A stretch of DNA of 64,000 nucleotides from Bradyrhizobium sp. ISRA430 (GCF_029909975.1 NZ_CP094516.1:5766001-5830000), one strand, 5' to 3'; positions 8,831 through 17,126 are shown, counted from the stretch's first letter. Notes: generated by a model from the sequence alone, not told the origin. Numbers and translations: made by a program.

Positions 8831-9637
8831 ATGGGAAACGTCTACGAAATCTACGCCCTCCGCTATGCGACGATGTCGCCGCGCACCCCGCACATGAATT
8901 TCCTCGCGCCGGATCCGCACGATAGCGCGGCGCAGGACCTCGATTACTTCGTCTGGCTGATCCGCGGCGGCGGCCGCGATATTTTGGTCGATACCGGCTT
9001 CAATGCCGAGGAAGCGAGCTTGCGGGCGCGAAAACTGACACTCAATCCGGTCGATGCGCTTGAGCGTTTTGGCGTCTCCGCGTCAAGCATTCGCGACATC
9101 ATCGTGACGCATCTGCATTACGACCACGCCGGCAATCTTGACCGCTTCCCGAATGCGCGCTTCCACCTCCAGGAGCGCGAGATGGCTTACGCGACGGGAC
9201 GCTGCATGTGCAACGGACTATTGCGACATCCGTTCTCGGTCGAGCACGTCACGCTGATGGTGCGCCATGTCTATGGCGAGCGCGTCACCTTCTATTCTGG
9301 CGATGGCGAGATCGCGCCCGGCGTCACCGTGCACCGCGTCGGCGGCCATTCCGATGGCCTGCAGGTGGTGAAGGTCGAGACCGCGCGCGGACCGGTGGTG
9401 CTGGCGTCCGATGCTACGCATTACTACGCCAATCTCCAGCGCAGGAGCCCGTTCCCGATCGTCTACAATGTCGGTGACATGGCACAGGGCTGGGAGACGA
9501 TCGAGCGTCTCGCCGGCCATCCCGACCGCTACATCCCCGGCCACGATCCGATCGTGACGGAGATTTATCCGCGCGCCAGCGACAAGGTCGACGTCTGGGC
9601 ACTGCATCTGCCGCCGTCGACGTCGTTTGCGAAGTGA
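8831..9637 (+). CDS. MBL-fold metallo-hydrolase, N-acyl-homoserine-lactonase-like
   Basis: This 268-residue cytoplasmic enzyme has a complete dinuclear zinc site: 'THLHYDHAGN' (H94, H96, D98, H99), 'GGHSDG' (His), 'LASDATHYY' (Asp) and a final 'IPGHDP' His. The overall pattern, with the N-terminal 'VDTGFN' and the late GHDP, matches the AHL-lactonase/AttM-like branch of the superfamily, so a lactone or ester substrate is plausible. Other hydrolytic roles are equally possible. Earlier in-frame starts exist at 8765 (TTG) and 8777 (ATG). The ATG at 8831 was preferred because homologous proteins begin at about this point, although its ribosome-binding site is weak. It is convergent with the MarR gene. 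Confidence 0.78.
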   Translation: MGNVYEIYALRYATMSPRTPHMNFLAPDPHDSAAQDLDYFVWLIRGGGRDILVDTGFNAEEASLRARKLTLNPVDALERFGVSASSIRDIIVTHLHYDHAGNLDRFPNARFHLQEREMAYATGRCMCNGLLRHPFSVEHVTLMVRHVYGERVTFYSGDGEIAPGVTVHRVGGHSDGLQVVKVETARGPVVLASDATHYYANLQRRSPFPIVYNVGDMAQGWETIERLAGHPDRYIPGHDPIVTEIYPRASDKVDVWALHLPPSTSFAK

Positions 9638-9646
9638 CGGGCTAGC

Positions 9647-9687
9647 CGTCATTCCGGGCGCGCTGAAAGCGCGAACCCGGAATGACG
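9647..9687. repeat. Intergenic hairpin repeat / bidirectional terminator
   Basis: A long inverted repeat (GTCATTCCGGG ... CCCGGAATGAC, with an inner GCGC/GCGC pair around GAAA) lies between the convergent MBL and MarR genes. It looks like one of the short dispersed extragenic palindromes common in Bradyrhizobium, and could also end transcription from both sides. Confidence 0.65.
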
Positions 9688-9694
9688 GAGGAGG

Positions 9695-10231
9695 CTAATA
9701 CGCCTCCTTGGCGTCCGCTTCTTCGCTGGTCTGGATCAGATCGAGGCTCTGCTCGAGCTTGCCGAGCAGCACTGATAATTGCTTGCGCTCTTGCCCCGAG
9801 AGGCAGGAGAGTATCTCGTCTTCCCGCCGCAAGAGTTGCGGGAACAGCTCCTCGTAGAGCGCGCGGCCCTTCTTCGTGAGCTGCAGGCGGAATTCGCGGC
9901 GATCGGCTGCGTTCTCGACCCGCTCGATCAGCTCGTCATGCAGGAGCGTGGTCACCGCGCGGCTGATGGTCGATTTGTGCGTGCGGGTGCATTGCGAGAT
10001 GTACTGCGCGCTGCAGGCATCGTTGCGGAAGCCGAGCGTCGCCAGCACCCGCCAGGCCGGAATGTCGAGACCGTGGCGCTCCTGATATTCGACTGCGAGC
10101 GCGGCGCTCACTTCGGCAGCTAACCGGTTCAGGCGGAACGGCACGAACTTGAACAGGTCGAGCCGCGCCTTTGCCTTCGGCAATGTGTCGTCCGCTTCGC
10201 GTGTCTTCAGCGCGGTGTCTGTCGTCCTCGC
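9695..10231 (-). CDS. MarR family transcriptional regulator of the aromatic cluster
   Basis: This winged-helix regulator has 178 residues from the TTG at 10231. The HTH is at about residues 65-100 ('CSAQYISQCTRTHKSTISRA') and the wing carries the MarR-type 'DRREFRLQLTKKG'. The frame stays open to a TTG at 10279, but that codon has no ribosome-binding site and abuts a palindrome; the TTG at 10231 is preceded by GGAG at a good distance. It is divergent from the flavin hydroxylase gene, so it most likely controls hydroxylase-DUF2783-MBL-hmgA-fahA, probably as a repressor relieved by an aromatic acid. The effector is inferred only from context. Confidence 0.85.
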   Translation of the reverse strand, partial: ARTTDTALKTREADDTLPKAKARLDLFKFVPFRLNRLAAEVSAALAVEYQERHGLDIPAWRVLATLGFRNDACSAQYISQCTRTHKSTISRAVTTLLHDELIERVENAADRREFRLQLTKKGRALYEELFPQLLRREDEILSCLSGQERKQLSVLLGKLEQSLDLIQTSEEADAKEAY

Positions 10232-10280
10232 CAAAATGCGCTCCGAATTCCAGTTGACGGCCGGCCGGCTCCGGTCCAAA

Positions 10281-10300
10281 ATAGTTGCACGTGAGACTAT
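10281..10300. promoter_or_regulatory. Probable MarR operator
   Basis: A 20-bp imperfect palindrome (ATAGT-tg-CACGTG-ag-ACTAT) sits between the MarR gene and the hydroxylase gene. Eight of ten base pairs are symmetric around a CACGTG core, the size and placement expected for a MarR dimer site controlling both directions. Confidence 0.6.
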
Positions 10301-10342
10301 CTAGCAGATCGGTCCTCTCCTGACCAGAGCCGAGGTTAGCGC

Positions 10343-11956
10343 ATGGCGCAGGCAAAGACCCAGTTCGGCTACCGCCGCCATCCCGATCAGGACCGCCCCG
10401 GCCCGAACCCGGCCGAGCATGCGGTGGTCGTGGTCGGCGCCGGCCCGGTCGGACTGTCGCTGGCGATCGACCTCGCCCAGCGCGGCCAGCCTGTCGTCCT
10501 CCTGGATGATGCCGACCGCATCGGCGAGGGCTCGCGCGCGATCTGCTTCTCCAAGCGCTCGCTGGAATATTGGGACCGGCTCGGCGTCGGCGACCGCATG
10601 GTCGACAAGGGCGTGGTGTGGAGCGTCGGCCGCATCTTCCACGGCGAGTCCCAGCTCTACCAGTTCAACCTGCTGCCTGAGGACGGCCACAAGCGGCCGG
10701 CCTTCATCAACCTCCAGCAATATTACGCCGAGGCCTACCTGGTCGATCGCATCAATGATCTGCCGGGGATCGACCTGCGCTGGCGCAACAAGGTGACGGC
10801 GCTGGAGCAGCGCAACGACTCTGTGGTGCTGACCATCGAGACGCCCGAGGGCGCCTATCGCCTGCAGGCCCAATACGTCATCGCCTGCGATGGGGCGCGC
10901 TCCTCGATGCGACAGATGGTCGGTGCGGAATTCGCCGGCCAGGTGTTCGAGGATCAGTTCCTGATCGCCGACGTCAAGATGACCGCCGAATTCCCGACCG
11001 AGCGCTGGTTCTGGTTCGATCCGCCGTTCCATGCCGGGCGCTCGGCGCTGTTGCACCGCCAGCCCGACGACGTCTGGCGCATCGATCTCCAGCTCAGCCG
11101 CGATGCCGATCCTGTGTTCGAGAAGAAGCCGGAGAACGTGCGGCCGCGCATCGCGCGCATGCTCGGCCACGACAAGTTCGCGTTCGAATGGATCTCGCTC
11201 TACAAATTCCAGTGCCGCCGCATGGACCGCTTTCTCCATGGCCGCGTGGTCTTCGCCGGCGATTCGGCGCATCAGGTCTCGCCCTTTGGCGCACGCGGCG
11301 CCAACTCAGGTCTCGAGGACGCCGAAAATCTCTCCTGGAAGCTCGATCGCGTGCTGCGCGGGCGCTCGCCCGCGAGCCTGCTGGAGAGCTACCACGTCGA
11401 GCGCAGTCTCGCCGCCGACGAGAACATTCGCGAATCCACGCGCTCCACCGATTTCATGGCGCCGAATACGCCTCAAGAAGCGCGGCTGCGCCAGGCAGTG
11501 CTGTCGCTCGCCAAGGAGACCGAGTTCGGCAAGCGCATGGTCAATGGTGGCCGGCTGTCGGTGCCCTGCAGCTATGACTCGCCGCTGTCCTCGCCCGATG
11601 CCGATGCGTGGCGTGGCGGCCCGAAGCCCGGCTGTTCCATGCTGGATGCGCCGGTCGAAGTGCGCGCGGGCGAACAGACCTATCTCACGGAGGTGTTCCG
11701 CAAGGGAGGAACGGACTTCGCCCTGCTGTCGTTCAGCAATGGCGCAGCAATCGGGGCGCCCGGCGGCGTCAAGGACATCCGGATTGGCGGCGAGGGCGGT
11801 CTGGCCGATTCCGCCGGTCTCGCCGCGAAGCGCTACGACGCCGAACCTGGTACGGCCTATCTGCTCCGGCCCGACGGCTATGTCGCCGCGCGCTTCCGCC
11901 ATCCGACAGGAGCCGCGATCGCGGCGGCGCTGTCGCGCGCCGAAGGTTTGAACTGA
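10343..11956 (+). CDS. FAD-dependent aromatic hydroxylase (MhpA/MhaA-like)
   Basis: The 537-residue class A flavoprotein monooxygenase has the FAD Rossmann motif 'VVVGAGPVGLSLAIDLA' at about residues 28-44, the DG motif 'VIACDGARSSMR' near 180 and the GD motif 'GRVVFAGDSAHQVSPFGARG' near 300-320. The C-terminal thioredoxin-like domain of phenol-type hydroxylases follows. It lies upstream of a DUF2783 gene and hmgA. This arrangement matches the two-component 3-hydroxyphenylacetate 6-hydroxylase (MhaA with its small partner MhaB) described in Pseudomonas putida U, which makes homogentisate. The fold and cofactor are seen in the sequence; the substrate is inferred from context. 3-(3-hydroxyphenyl)propionate or a related phenol are alternatives. 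Confidence 0.8.
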   Translation: MAQAKTQFGYRRHPDQDRPGPNPAEHAVVVVGAGPVGLSLAIDLAQRGQPVVLLDDADRIGEGSRAICFSKRSLEYWDRLGVGDRMVDKGVVWSVGRIFHGESQLYQFNLLPEDGHKRPAFINLQQYYAEAYLVDRINDLPGIDLRWRNKVTALEQRNDSVVLTIETPEGAYRLQAQYVIACDGARSSMRQMVGAEFAGQVFEDQFLIADVKMTAEFPTERWFWFDPPFHAGRSALLHRQPDDVWRIDLQLSRDADPVFEKKPENVRPRIARMLGHDKFAFEWISLYKFQCRRMDRFLHGRVVFAGDSAHQVSPFGARGANSGLEDAENLSWKLDRVLRGRSPASLLESYHVERSLAADENIRESTRSTDFMAPNTPQEARLRQAVLSLAKETEFGKRMVNGGRLSVPCSYDSPLSSPDADAWRGGPKPGCSMLDAPVEVRAGEQTYLTEVFRKGGTDFALLSFSNGAAIGAPGGVKDIRIGGEGGLADSAGLAAKRYDAEPGTAYLLRPDGYVAARFRHPTGAAIAAALSRAEGLN

Positions 11957-11964
11957 GGTCTCGC

Positions 11965-12189
11965 ATGCCGCTTTCCACCAGCTCGAATTTCGCGCGGCCC
12001 GATGACGCCTTCCGCGCCATCGTCGAGGCACATCGCGGGCTCTCGGACGGACAGAGCGCGGATTTCGATGCGGCGTTGGTGCTGATCCTCGCCAACCATA
12101 TCGGCGACATCGATGTACTGCGCGAGGCGATCGTGCTCGCCAAGCGGCGCATGATCGACGGCCAGCAGCAACAACAGCAACAACAATGA
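11965..12189 (+). CDS. DUF2783 small protein, possible hydroxylase coupling subunit (MhaB-like)
   Basis: This 74-residue protein starts 8 bases after the hydroxylase stop. Its core ('DDAFRAIVEAHRGLSDGQSA', then 'DALVLILANHIGD'-like helix and 'IDVLREAIVLAKR') is predicted all-helical and resembles DUF2783 proteins, which recur beside such flavoproteins. Its size agrees with the 69-residue coupling protein MhaB of the 3-hydroxyphenylacetate hydroxylase. The C-terminus is a run of eight Gln (residues 67-74) encoded by mixed CAG/CAA codons, which is unusual for a bacterial protein of this size. Function is inferred from position and size. Confidence 0.75.
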   Translation: MPLSTSSNFARPDDAFRAIVEAHRGLSDGQSADFDAALVLILANHIGDIDVLREAIVLAKRRMIDGQQQQQQQQ

Positions 12190-12212
12190 CCCTGTGAATC
12201 AAGGATAAACTG

Positions 12213-13169
12213 ATGGCGAAGAACTTCGCATCCACCGGCGACCTCTCCGAGAAGAAGATCACCTTCTCCGAGATCGGCACCGATCTCTATGCTTTCACCG
12301 CCGAGGGCGACCCAAACACGGCCGTCATCGTCGGCGACGACGGCTGCCTGGTGTTCGACGCGCAGGCGACGCCTGCGATGGCGAACAAGGTGATCGAGCG
12401 CGTCCGCGCCGTCACCGACAAGCCGATCAAGTATGTCGTGCTGTCGCACTATCACGCCGTGCGCGTGCTGGGCGCCTCTGCCTACAAGGCGCAAGGCATC
12501 GTCGCCTCGCAGGAGACCTATCGGCTGATCGAGGAGCGCGGCAAGCAGGATTGGGACTCCGAATACGGCCGCTTCCCGCGCCTGTTCCAGGACGCCGCGA
12601 GCATTCCCGGCCTGACCTGGCCGACGCTGACCTTCGAAGGCGAGATGTCGATTTATCTCGGCAAGCGCGAGGTGCGGCTGATGCAGCTCGGCGCGGGCCA
12701 TACCTCGGGCGACATCGTCGCCTGGGTGCCGGATGCAGAAGTCATGTTCTCCGGCGATCTCATCGAATATCACTCGGCCTGCTATTGCGGCGATGCGCAT
12801 TTGCGCGAATGGCCGCTGACGCTGAACGAAATCCGCAACTTCAATCCGAAGGCGATTGCGCCGGGCCGTGGCGATGCACTCAAGGGCACCACCACCGCGC
12901 GCGAGGCCATCGCGATGACGCGCGACTTCGTCTCGACGCTCTATGGCGCAGCCGAAATCTCCGTCGCCAAGGGCCGCACGCTGAAGGAGACGATGGCGGC
13001 GACCCGCGAGGTGATGGACCCGAAATTCTCGAGCTTTGCCATCTACGAGCACTGCCTGCCGTTCAACGTGTCGCGCGCCTTCGACGAGGCGTCGGGGATC
13101 GACGACCCCGTGATCTGGACCGACAAGCGCGACCAGGAGATGTGGGCCGCCCTGCAAGGAGGAGGATAG
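12213..13169 (+). CDS. MBL-fold protein of the homogentisate cluster with altered metal motif
   Basis: The 318-residue metallo-beta-lactamase-fold protein lies between the DUF2783 gene and hmgA (2 bases before the hmgA start). The usual HxHxDH motif reads '[10 protein letters not shown]': the first two His are kept, and the Asp and third His are replaced by Val-Arg. Later ligands are present ('GAGHTSGD' His, 'MFSGDLIEY' Asp). It should thus keep at most a one-metal site, or a non-canonical one. Conserved '[12 protein letters not shown]' and 'IAPGRGDAL' regions follow. Its reaction is unknown; the operon context suggests hydrolysis or isomerisation of an aromatic-pathway intermediate, but nothing in the sequence proves it. 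Confidence 0.78.
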   Translation: MAKNFASTGDLSEKKITFSEIGTDLYAFTAEGDPNTAVIVGDDGCLVFDAQATPAMANKVIERVRAVTDKPIKYVVLSHYHAVRVLGASAYKAQGIVASQETYRLIEERGKQDWDSEYGRFPRLFQDAASIPGLTWPTLTFEGEMSIYLGKREVRLMQLGAGHTSGDIVAWVPDAEVMFSGDLIEYHSACYCGDAHLREWPLTLNEIRNFNPKAIAPGRGDALKGTTTAREAIAMTRDFVSTLYGAAEISVAKGRTLKETMAATREVMDPKFSSFAIYEHCLPFNVSRAFDEASGIDDPVIWTDKRDQEMWAALQGGG

Positions 13170-13171
13170 TC

Positions 13172-14518
13172 ATGAACATCAACACCTCGCCGGATCAGAT
13201 CGTTCGCAGCACGGGCCAGGTCACGCCGGGCTACATGTCCGGCTTCGGCAACAGCTTTGAGACCGAGGCGCTGCCAGGCGCGCTGCCGATGGGCCGCAAC
13301 TCGCCGCAGCGTTGCGCCTACGGGCTCTATGCCGAGCAGCTTTCGGGCTCGCCGTTCACAGCGCCGCGCGGCACCAATGAGCGCTCCTGGCTCTATCGCA
13401 TCCGTCCCTCGGTGAAGCATTCGGGCCGCTTCGAGAAGGTCGATGCCGGCCTGTGGCGCTCGGCGCCGTGCCATGAATACGATCTGCCGATCGCGCAGCT
13501 TCGCTGGGATCCGGCGCCGATCCCGAAGGAAGAGATCACCTTCCTTCAGGGCGTGCAGACCATGACGACGGCCGGCGACGTCAACACGCAAGGAGGCATG
13601 GCCGCGCACGTCTATCTCATCACCAAGTCGATGGTGGACCAGCACTTCTACAATGCCGATGGCGAGATGCTGTTCGTGCTACAGCAGGGCAATTTGCGCT
13701 TCGTCACCGAGTTCGGCCGCATCGACGCCGAGCCCGGCGAGATCGTGGTGATCCCGCGCGGCGTAAAATTCCGCGTGGAGATTTTGAATGGGCCGGCGCG
13801 CGGCTATCTCTGCGAAAACTATGGCGGCGCCTTCACGCTGCCGGAGCGCGGCCCGATCGGCGCCAATTGCCTTGCCAATGCGCGCGACTTCCTGACGCCG
13901 GTCGCAAGCTACGAGGACAAGGACACGCCGACCGAGCTCTTCGTGAAATGGGGCGGCTCGCTGTTCAAGACCACGCTGCCGCATTCGCCGATCGACGTCG
14001 TCGCCTGGCACGGCAATTACGCGCCGTACAAATACGATTTGCGCACCTTCTCGCCGGTCGGCGCGATCGCGTTCGATCATCCTGATCCGTCGATCTTCAC
14101 GGTGCTGACCTCGCCGTCGGAGACGGCGGGCACTGCGAATATCGACTTCGTCATCTTCCCCGAGCGCTGGTTGGTCGCCGACAACACCTTCCGTCCGCCC
14201 TGGTACCACATGAACATCATGAGTGAGTTCATGGGCCTGATCTACGGCGTCTACGACGCCAAGCCGCAAGGTTTTGTCCCCGGCGGCATAAGCTTGCACA
14301 ATTGCATGCTGCCGCACGGTCCCGATCGTGAGGCCTTCGACCACGCCAGCAACAGCGAATTGAAGCCGGTGAAGCTGACGGGCACCATGGCCTTCATGTT
14401 CGAGACCCGCTACCCGCAGCGCGTTACCGCGCACGCCGCGCAATCGTCGACGTTGCAGGACGATTACGCGGAGTGCTGGAAGGGACTTGAGAAGCGGTTC
14501 GATCCGAGCCGACGGTAG
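13172..14518 (+). CDS. hmgA: Homogentisate 1,2-dioxygenase
   Basis: HmgA opens the ring of homogentisate to 4-maleylacetoacetate in tyrosine and phenylacetate-type catabolism. The 448-residue length is standard. The Fe(II) ligands are visible by alignment with the known human positions 335, 341 and 371: '[12 protein letters not shown]' gives H346 and E352, and '[11 protein letters not shown]' gives H382. The N-terminal '[18 protein letters not shown]' and '[15 protein letters not shown]' are hallmark family sequences. The ATG has AAGGAGGAGGA close upstream and overlaps the end of the MBL gene's leader. It is followed by a dispersed repeat and then fahA. Control by the MarR protein at the cluster head is inferred. 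Confidence 0.97.
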   Translation: MNINTSPDQIVRSTGQVTPGYMSGFGNSFETEALPGALPMGRNSPQRCAYGLYAEQLSGSPFTAPRGTNERSWLYRIRPSVKHSGRFEKVDAGLWRSAPCHEYDLPIAQLRWDPAPIPKEEITFLQGVQTMTTAGDVNTQGGMAAHVYLITKSMVDQHFYNADGEMLFVLQQGNLRFVTEFGRIDAEPGEIVVIPRGVKFRVEILNGPARGYLCENYGGAFTLPERGPIGANCLANARDFLTPVASYEDKDTPTELFVKWGGSLFKTTLPHSPIDVVAWHGNYAPYKYDLRTFSPVGAIAFDHPDPSIFTVLTSPSETAGTANIDFVIFPERWLVADNTFRPPWYHMNIMSEFMGLIYGVYDAKPQGFVPGGISLHNCMLPHGPDREAFDHASNSELKPVKLTGTMAFMFETRYPQRVTAHAAQSSTLQDDYAECWKGLEKRFDPSRR

Positions 14519-14522
14519 TGTT

Positions 14523-14723
14523 CCACCCTCTCCCCTTGTGGGAGAGGGTGGCTCGCCGCGTAGCGGCGAGACGGGTGAGGGGTCTGTCTCCGCGAGTGAA
14601 CCTCTCTCATTCGGGCACGCGGATAGAGCCCCTCATCCGGCGCCGTAGCCGATGCAAAGCATCGGCGTTCTAAGGACGGCGGCCGAAGGCCGCCTACGCC
14701 ACCTTCTCCCACAAGGGGAGAAG
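14523..14723. repeat. Composite dispersed repeat between hmgA and fahA
   Basis: About 200 bp are bracketed by inverted ends (ACCCTCTCCCCTTGTGGGAG at the left, CTTCTCCCACAAGGGGAG at the right), with inner hairpins (GCTCGCCGCG/CGCGGCGAG type, GATGCAAAGCATC, GGCGGCCGAAGGCCGCC). A second copy of the family, with a different middle, lies at 32939-33090. It looks like a non-coding mobile or extragenic palindromic element. Its right end lies immediately before the fahA ribosome-binding region. Confidence 0.8.
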
Positions 14724-14744
14724 GAAGAAAGGACCAAGCCAAAA

Positions 14745-16019
14745 GTGACAACGCACCCCAACGATCCCAGCCTCCGCTCCTTCATCGACGTCGATCCCGC
14801 CTCCGACTTCCCGATCCAGAACCTGCCCTATGGCGTGTTCTCGACCGCGGCCTCTCCGTCGCCGCGCGTTGGTGTAGCGATCGGCAACTACGTGCTCGAC
14901 CTCTGGGCGCTCGAGCAGGATTGCCGGCTCGATGTCGGCCCGCTCGGCGTGTTCTCCGCGCCCTCGCTCAATCCGTTCATGGCGCTCGGGCCAAAGGTCT
15001 GGGCCAAGACGCGGGCGCGGATCAGCGAGCTGCTGCGTCATGATCACCCCGAGCTGCGCGACAACGAGGACCTGCGCAAACAAGCGCTGGTGCCGATGCG
15101 CGATGTGCGGCTGCATTTGCCGTTCACCGTCTCCGGCTACACCGACTTCTATTCGTCGAAAGAGCACGCCACCAATGTCGGTGTGATGTTCCGCGGCAAG
15201 GACAACGCGCTGCAGCCGAACTGGCTCTACATGCCGATTGGCTACAACGGCCGCGCCTCCACCGTCGTGGTGTCCGGTACGCAAGTGAAGCGCCCGCGCG
15301 GGCAGTTGAAGCCGCCGACCGCCGAGGTGCCGAGCTTTGCGCCCTGCAAGCGGCTCGATTTCGAGCTGGAGATGGGCGTCGTGGTCGGCCAGCCCTCGCC
15401 GATCGGCGGCATGCTGACCGAGAGCCAGGCCGAGGAAATGATCTTCGGCTTCGTGCTGCTCAACGACTGGAGCGCGCGCGACATCCAGCACTGGGAATAC
15501 GTGCCGCTCGGGCCGTTCCTGGCCAAGGCATTCGCGACCTCGATCAGCCCGTGGGTGGTGACGCGCGAGGCGCTGGAGCCATTCCGGCTCAACGGACCCG
15601 AGCAGAGCCCGGCGCCGCTGGATTATCTTAGGCAAGCTCGGCCGCAGAACTATGACCTCGAGCTCGACGTCTTCTTGCGCGCCGCCGGCGCGAACGCGCC
15701 CGCCAGCATCAGCCGCACCAATTTCAAATACATGTACTGGTCCTCGGTGCAGCAATTGATGCACCACGCCTCCAGCGGCTGCGCCATGAATGTCGGCGAT
15801 CTCTTGGGGGCCGGCACGATCTCCGGTCCGGAGAAGAACCAGCGCGGCAGCCTTTTGGAGATTGGCTGGAACGGCACCGAACCGGTGGAATTGCCCGGCG
15901 GCGTCAAGCGCTCGTTCCTGGAAGACGGCGACAGCCTCGTCATGCGTGGCTGGTGCCAGGGTAACGGCTATCGCGTCGGGTTCGGCGAGGTCGAAGGGAC
16001 GATCTTGCCGGCGGAGTGA
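14745..16019 (+). CDS. fahA: Fumarylacetoacetase
   Basis: The enzyme hydrolyses 4-fumarylacetoacetate to fumarate and acetoacetate, the last step of homogentisate catabolism. It has 424 residues. Diagnostic segments match animal FAH: 'DFYSSKEHATNVGVMFRGK' holds the metal Asp and catalytic His, 'FELEMGVVVG' the two Glu ligands, and 'NDWSARDIQHWEYVPLGP' the next Asp. The N-terminal SH3-like domain (about 1-110) precedes the catalytic barrel. The frame is open upstream into the repeat element, but the GTG at 14745 begins the expected N-terminus and follows AGGAAGAAAGGA. That purine stretch abuts the repeat, so the element may have reshaped the translation signal. Confidence 0.95.
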   Translation: MTTHPNDPSLRSFIDVDPASDFPIQNLPYGVFSTAASPSPRVGVAIGNYVLDLWALEQDCRLDVGPLGVFSAPSLNPFMALGPKVWAKTRARISELLRHDHPELRDNEDLRKQALVPMRDVRLHLPFTVSGYTDFYSSKEHATNVGVMFRGKDNALQPNWLYMPIGYNGRASTVVVSGTQVKRPRGQLKPPTAEVPSFAPCKRLDFELEMGVVVGQPSPIGGMLTESQAEEMIFGFVLLNDWSARDIQHWEYVPLGPFLAKAFATSISPWVVTREALEPFRLNGPEQSPAPLDYLRQARPQNYDLELDVFLRAAGANAPASISRTNFKYMYWSSVQQLMHHASSGCAMNVGDLLGAGTISGPEKNQRGSLLEIGWNGTEPVELPGGVKRSFLEDGDSLVMRGWCQGNGYRVGFGEVEGTILPAE

Positions 16020-16041
16020 GCTCAGTCGTTGCCACATCCTC

Positions 16042-16128
16042 CGTCATTGCGAGCGCAGCGAAGCAATCCAGAGTCTTTCCGCGGAGGGATTCTGGATTGC
16101 TTCGTCGCAAGAGCTCCTCGCAATGACG
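16042..16128. repeat. Dispersed hairpin repeat after fahA
   Basis: An inverted repeat pairs CGTCATTGCGAGCG... at the left with ...CTCGCAATGACG at the right, and inner arms GAAGCAATCCAGA / TCTGGATTGCTTC pair around a GC-rich loop. It lies between the convergent fahA and DUF1272 genes. It is of the extragenic palindrome type common in this genus and may act as a terminator in both directions. Confidence 0.75.
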
Positions 16129-16141
16129 ATATGGCGAAAGC

Positions 16142-16453
16142 CTACCGCTTCTCCGGCGGCACGTCGCGTATCCTGGCGCAGTGCGCCGCGACGTCATCCG
16201 GGCTGTACTTCAAATGCACCCGCTTGTCCGACGGCGCGTGCTTGGCCACGCACACGCCGGGCCGCCATTCCCGTGTCGGGCGGATCGGGCGCGGGGCAAA
16301 GCCGCCGCCGCAGTTCGGGCAGACATTGGACAGCTTTGTCTCGACGCAGTCCGCGCAGAACGTGCATTCATAGGAGCAGATCCGGGCGTCCGTCGCACTC
16401 GGCGGCAGGTCGCGGTCGCAATATTCGCAGTTCGGTCGAAGTTGCAGCGCCAT
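16142..16453 (-). CDS. DUF1272 domain protein, small Cys-rich
   Basis: This 103-residue cytoplasmic protein has ordered cysteine pairs: 'CEYCDRDLPP', 'CSYECTFCADCVE' and 'CPNCGGGF', all within the first 55 residues. The pattern fits the DUF1272 zinc-ribbon-like family. The C-terminal half has no recognisable motif. The ATG is preceded by GAGGTTACGAG. It is downstream of the Lrp regulator gene on the same strand (75 bases apart), so the two may be co-transcribed. The function of the family is not known to me. Confidence 0.82.
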   Translation of the reverse strand: MALQLRPNCEYCDRDLPPSATDARICSYECTFCADCVETKLSNVCPNCGGGFAPRPIRPTREWRPGVCVAKHAPSDKRVHLKYSPDDVAAHCARIRDVPPEKR

Positions 16454-16527
16454 CTCGTAACCTCGCTCTGAGGGGGCGCATCATTGCAGATCGCGGGCGC
16501 AGCGCGAATGTCGCATTTCCCTCGATT

Positions 16528-17004
16528 TCAGCCTGTGACCTGTTTCAGCGGCAGCCGCGTGCTCTCCTTGAGCCGGTCCAGGACGATGGAGGAGCGCACA
16601 TGCGCCACGCTCTGGTGCGGCATCAGCACGTCGTTGACGAGATTGGAGAGTCCCTTGAGGTCGCGCAGCACCGCCTTGAGCACGTAGTCGGCGTCGCCGG
16701 TCAGCGAATAGGCCTCCTGGATCTCGTCGATGCGGCCAACGAGTGCGCGAAAGCGCTTGGAATTGTCGGGTGAGTGGGTGGCTAACGTCACCTGGATGAA
16801 GGCGATCACGCCGAAGCCGAGCGCCTCGCTGGAGAGGTCGGCGTGATAACCGGCGATCACCTTCTCCTCCTCCAGTCGCATCCGCCGCCGCGAGCATTGC
16901 GAGGCCGAAAGCCCCGCGAGCTCGGCGAGCTCCTGGTTGGTGAGACGGCCGTCATCCTGGAGCGCGCCCAGGATCCTGAGGTCGAATGCGTCAACAGAAA
17001 TCAT
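16528..17004 (-). CDS. Lrp/AsnC family regulator divergent from hppD
   Basis: This 158-residue regulator has an N-terminal HTH (about residues 4-50, 'LAELAGLSASQCSRRRMRLE') and a C-terminal ligand-binding RAM domain (about 65-150, 'GDADYVLKAVLRDLKGLSNL'). An ATG eight codons upstream is in frame, but the second, at 17004, begins the usual 'MISVDAFDLRIL' N-terminus. It is divergent from hppD with a palindrome in the 122-bp gap. An aromatic amino acid or its keto acid is the natural effector guess. Confidence 0.88.
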   Translation of the reverse strand: MISVDAFDLRILGALQDDGRLTNQELAELAGLSASQCSRRRMRLEEEKVIAGYHADLSSEALGFGVIAFIQVTLATHSPDNSKRFRALVGRIDEIQEAYSLTGDADYVLKAVLRDLKGLSNLVNDVLMPHQSVAHVRSSIVLDRLKESTRLPLKQVTG

Positions 17005-17021
17005 GCGATCTTTGCCAAATT

Positions 17022-17040
17022 CATGCACAAACCGTGCATG
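17022..17040. promoter_or_regulatory. Probable Lrp operator in the hppD/Lrp gap
   Basis: A perfect inverted repeat CATGCAC-aaacc-GTGCATG (7-bp arms, 5-bp spacer) lies 18 bases upstream of the regulator start and 87 upstream of hppD. Its symmetry and its position between divergent genes suggest a binding site for the Lrp-type protein. Confidence 0.5.
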
Positions 17041-17126
17041 CTTTACCCAAATCCCATCCCGTTTGCACGCTCATTGTGTGCCAGATGAAGGATAGTTCTC
17101 GCCAGCAGCAATTTGGGAGAACCACC

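Noticed and set aside
14694..16037. A 447-codon minus-strand frame opposite fahA
   Set aside because: Antisense shadow; the plus strand has all catalytic FAH motifs.
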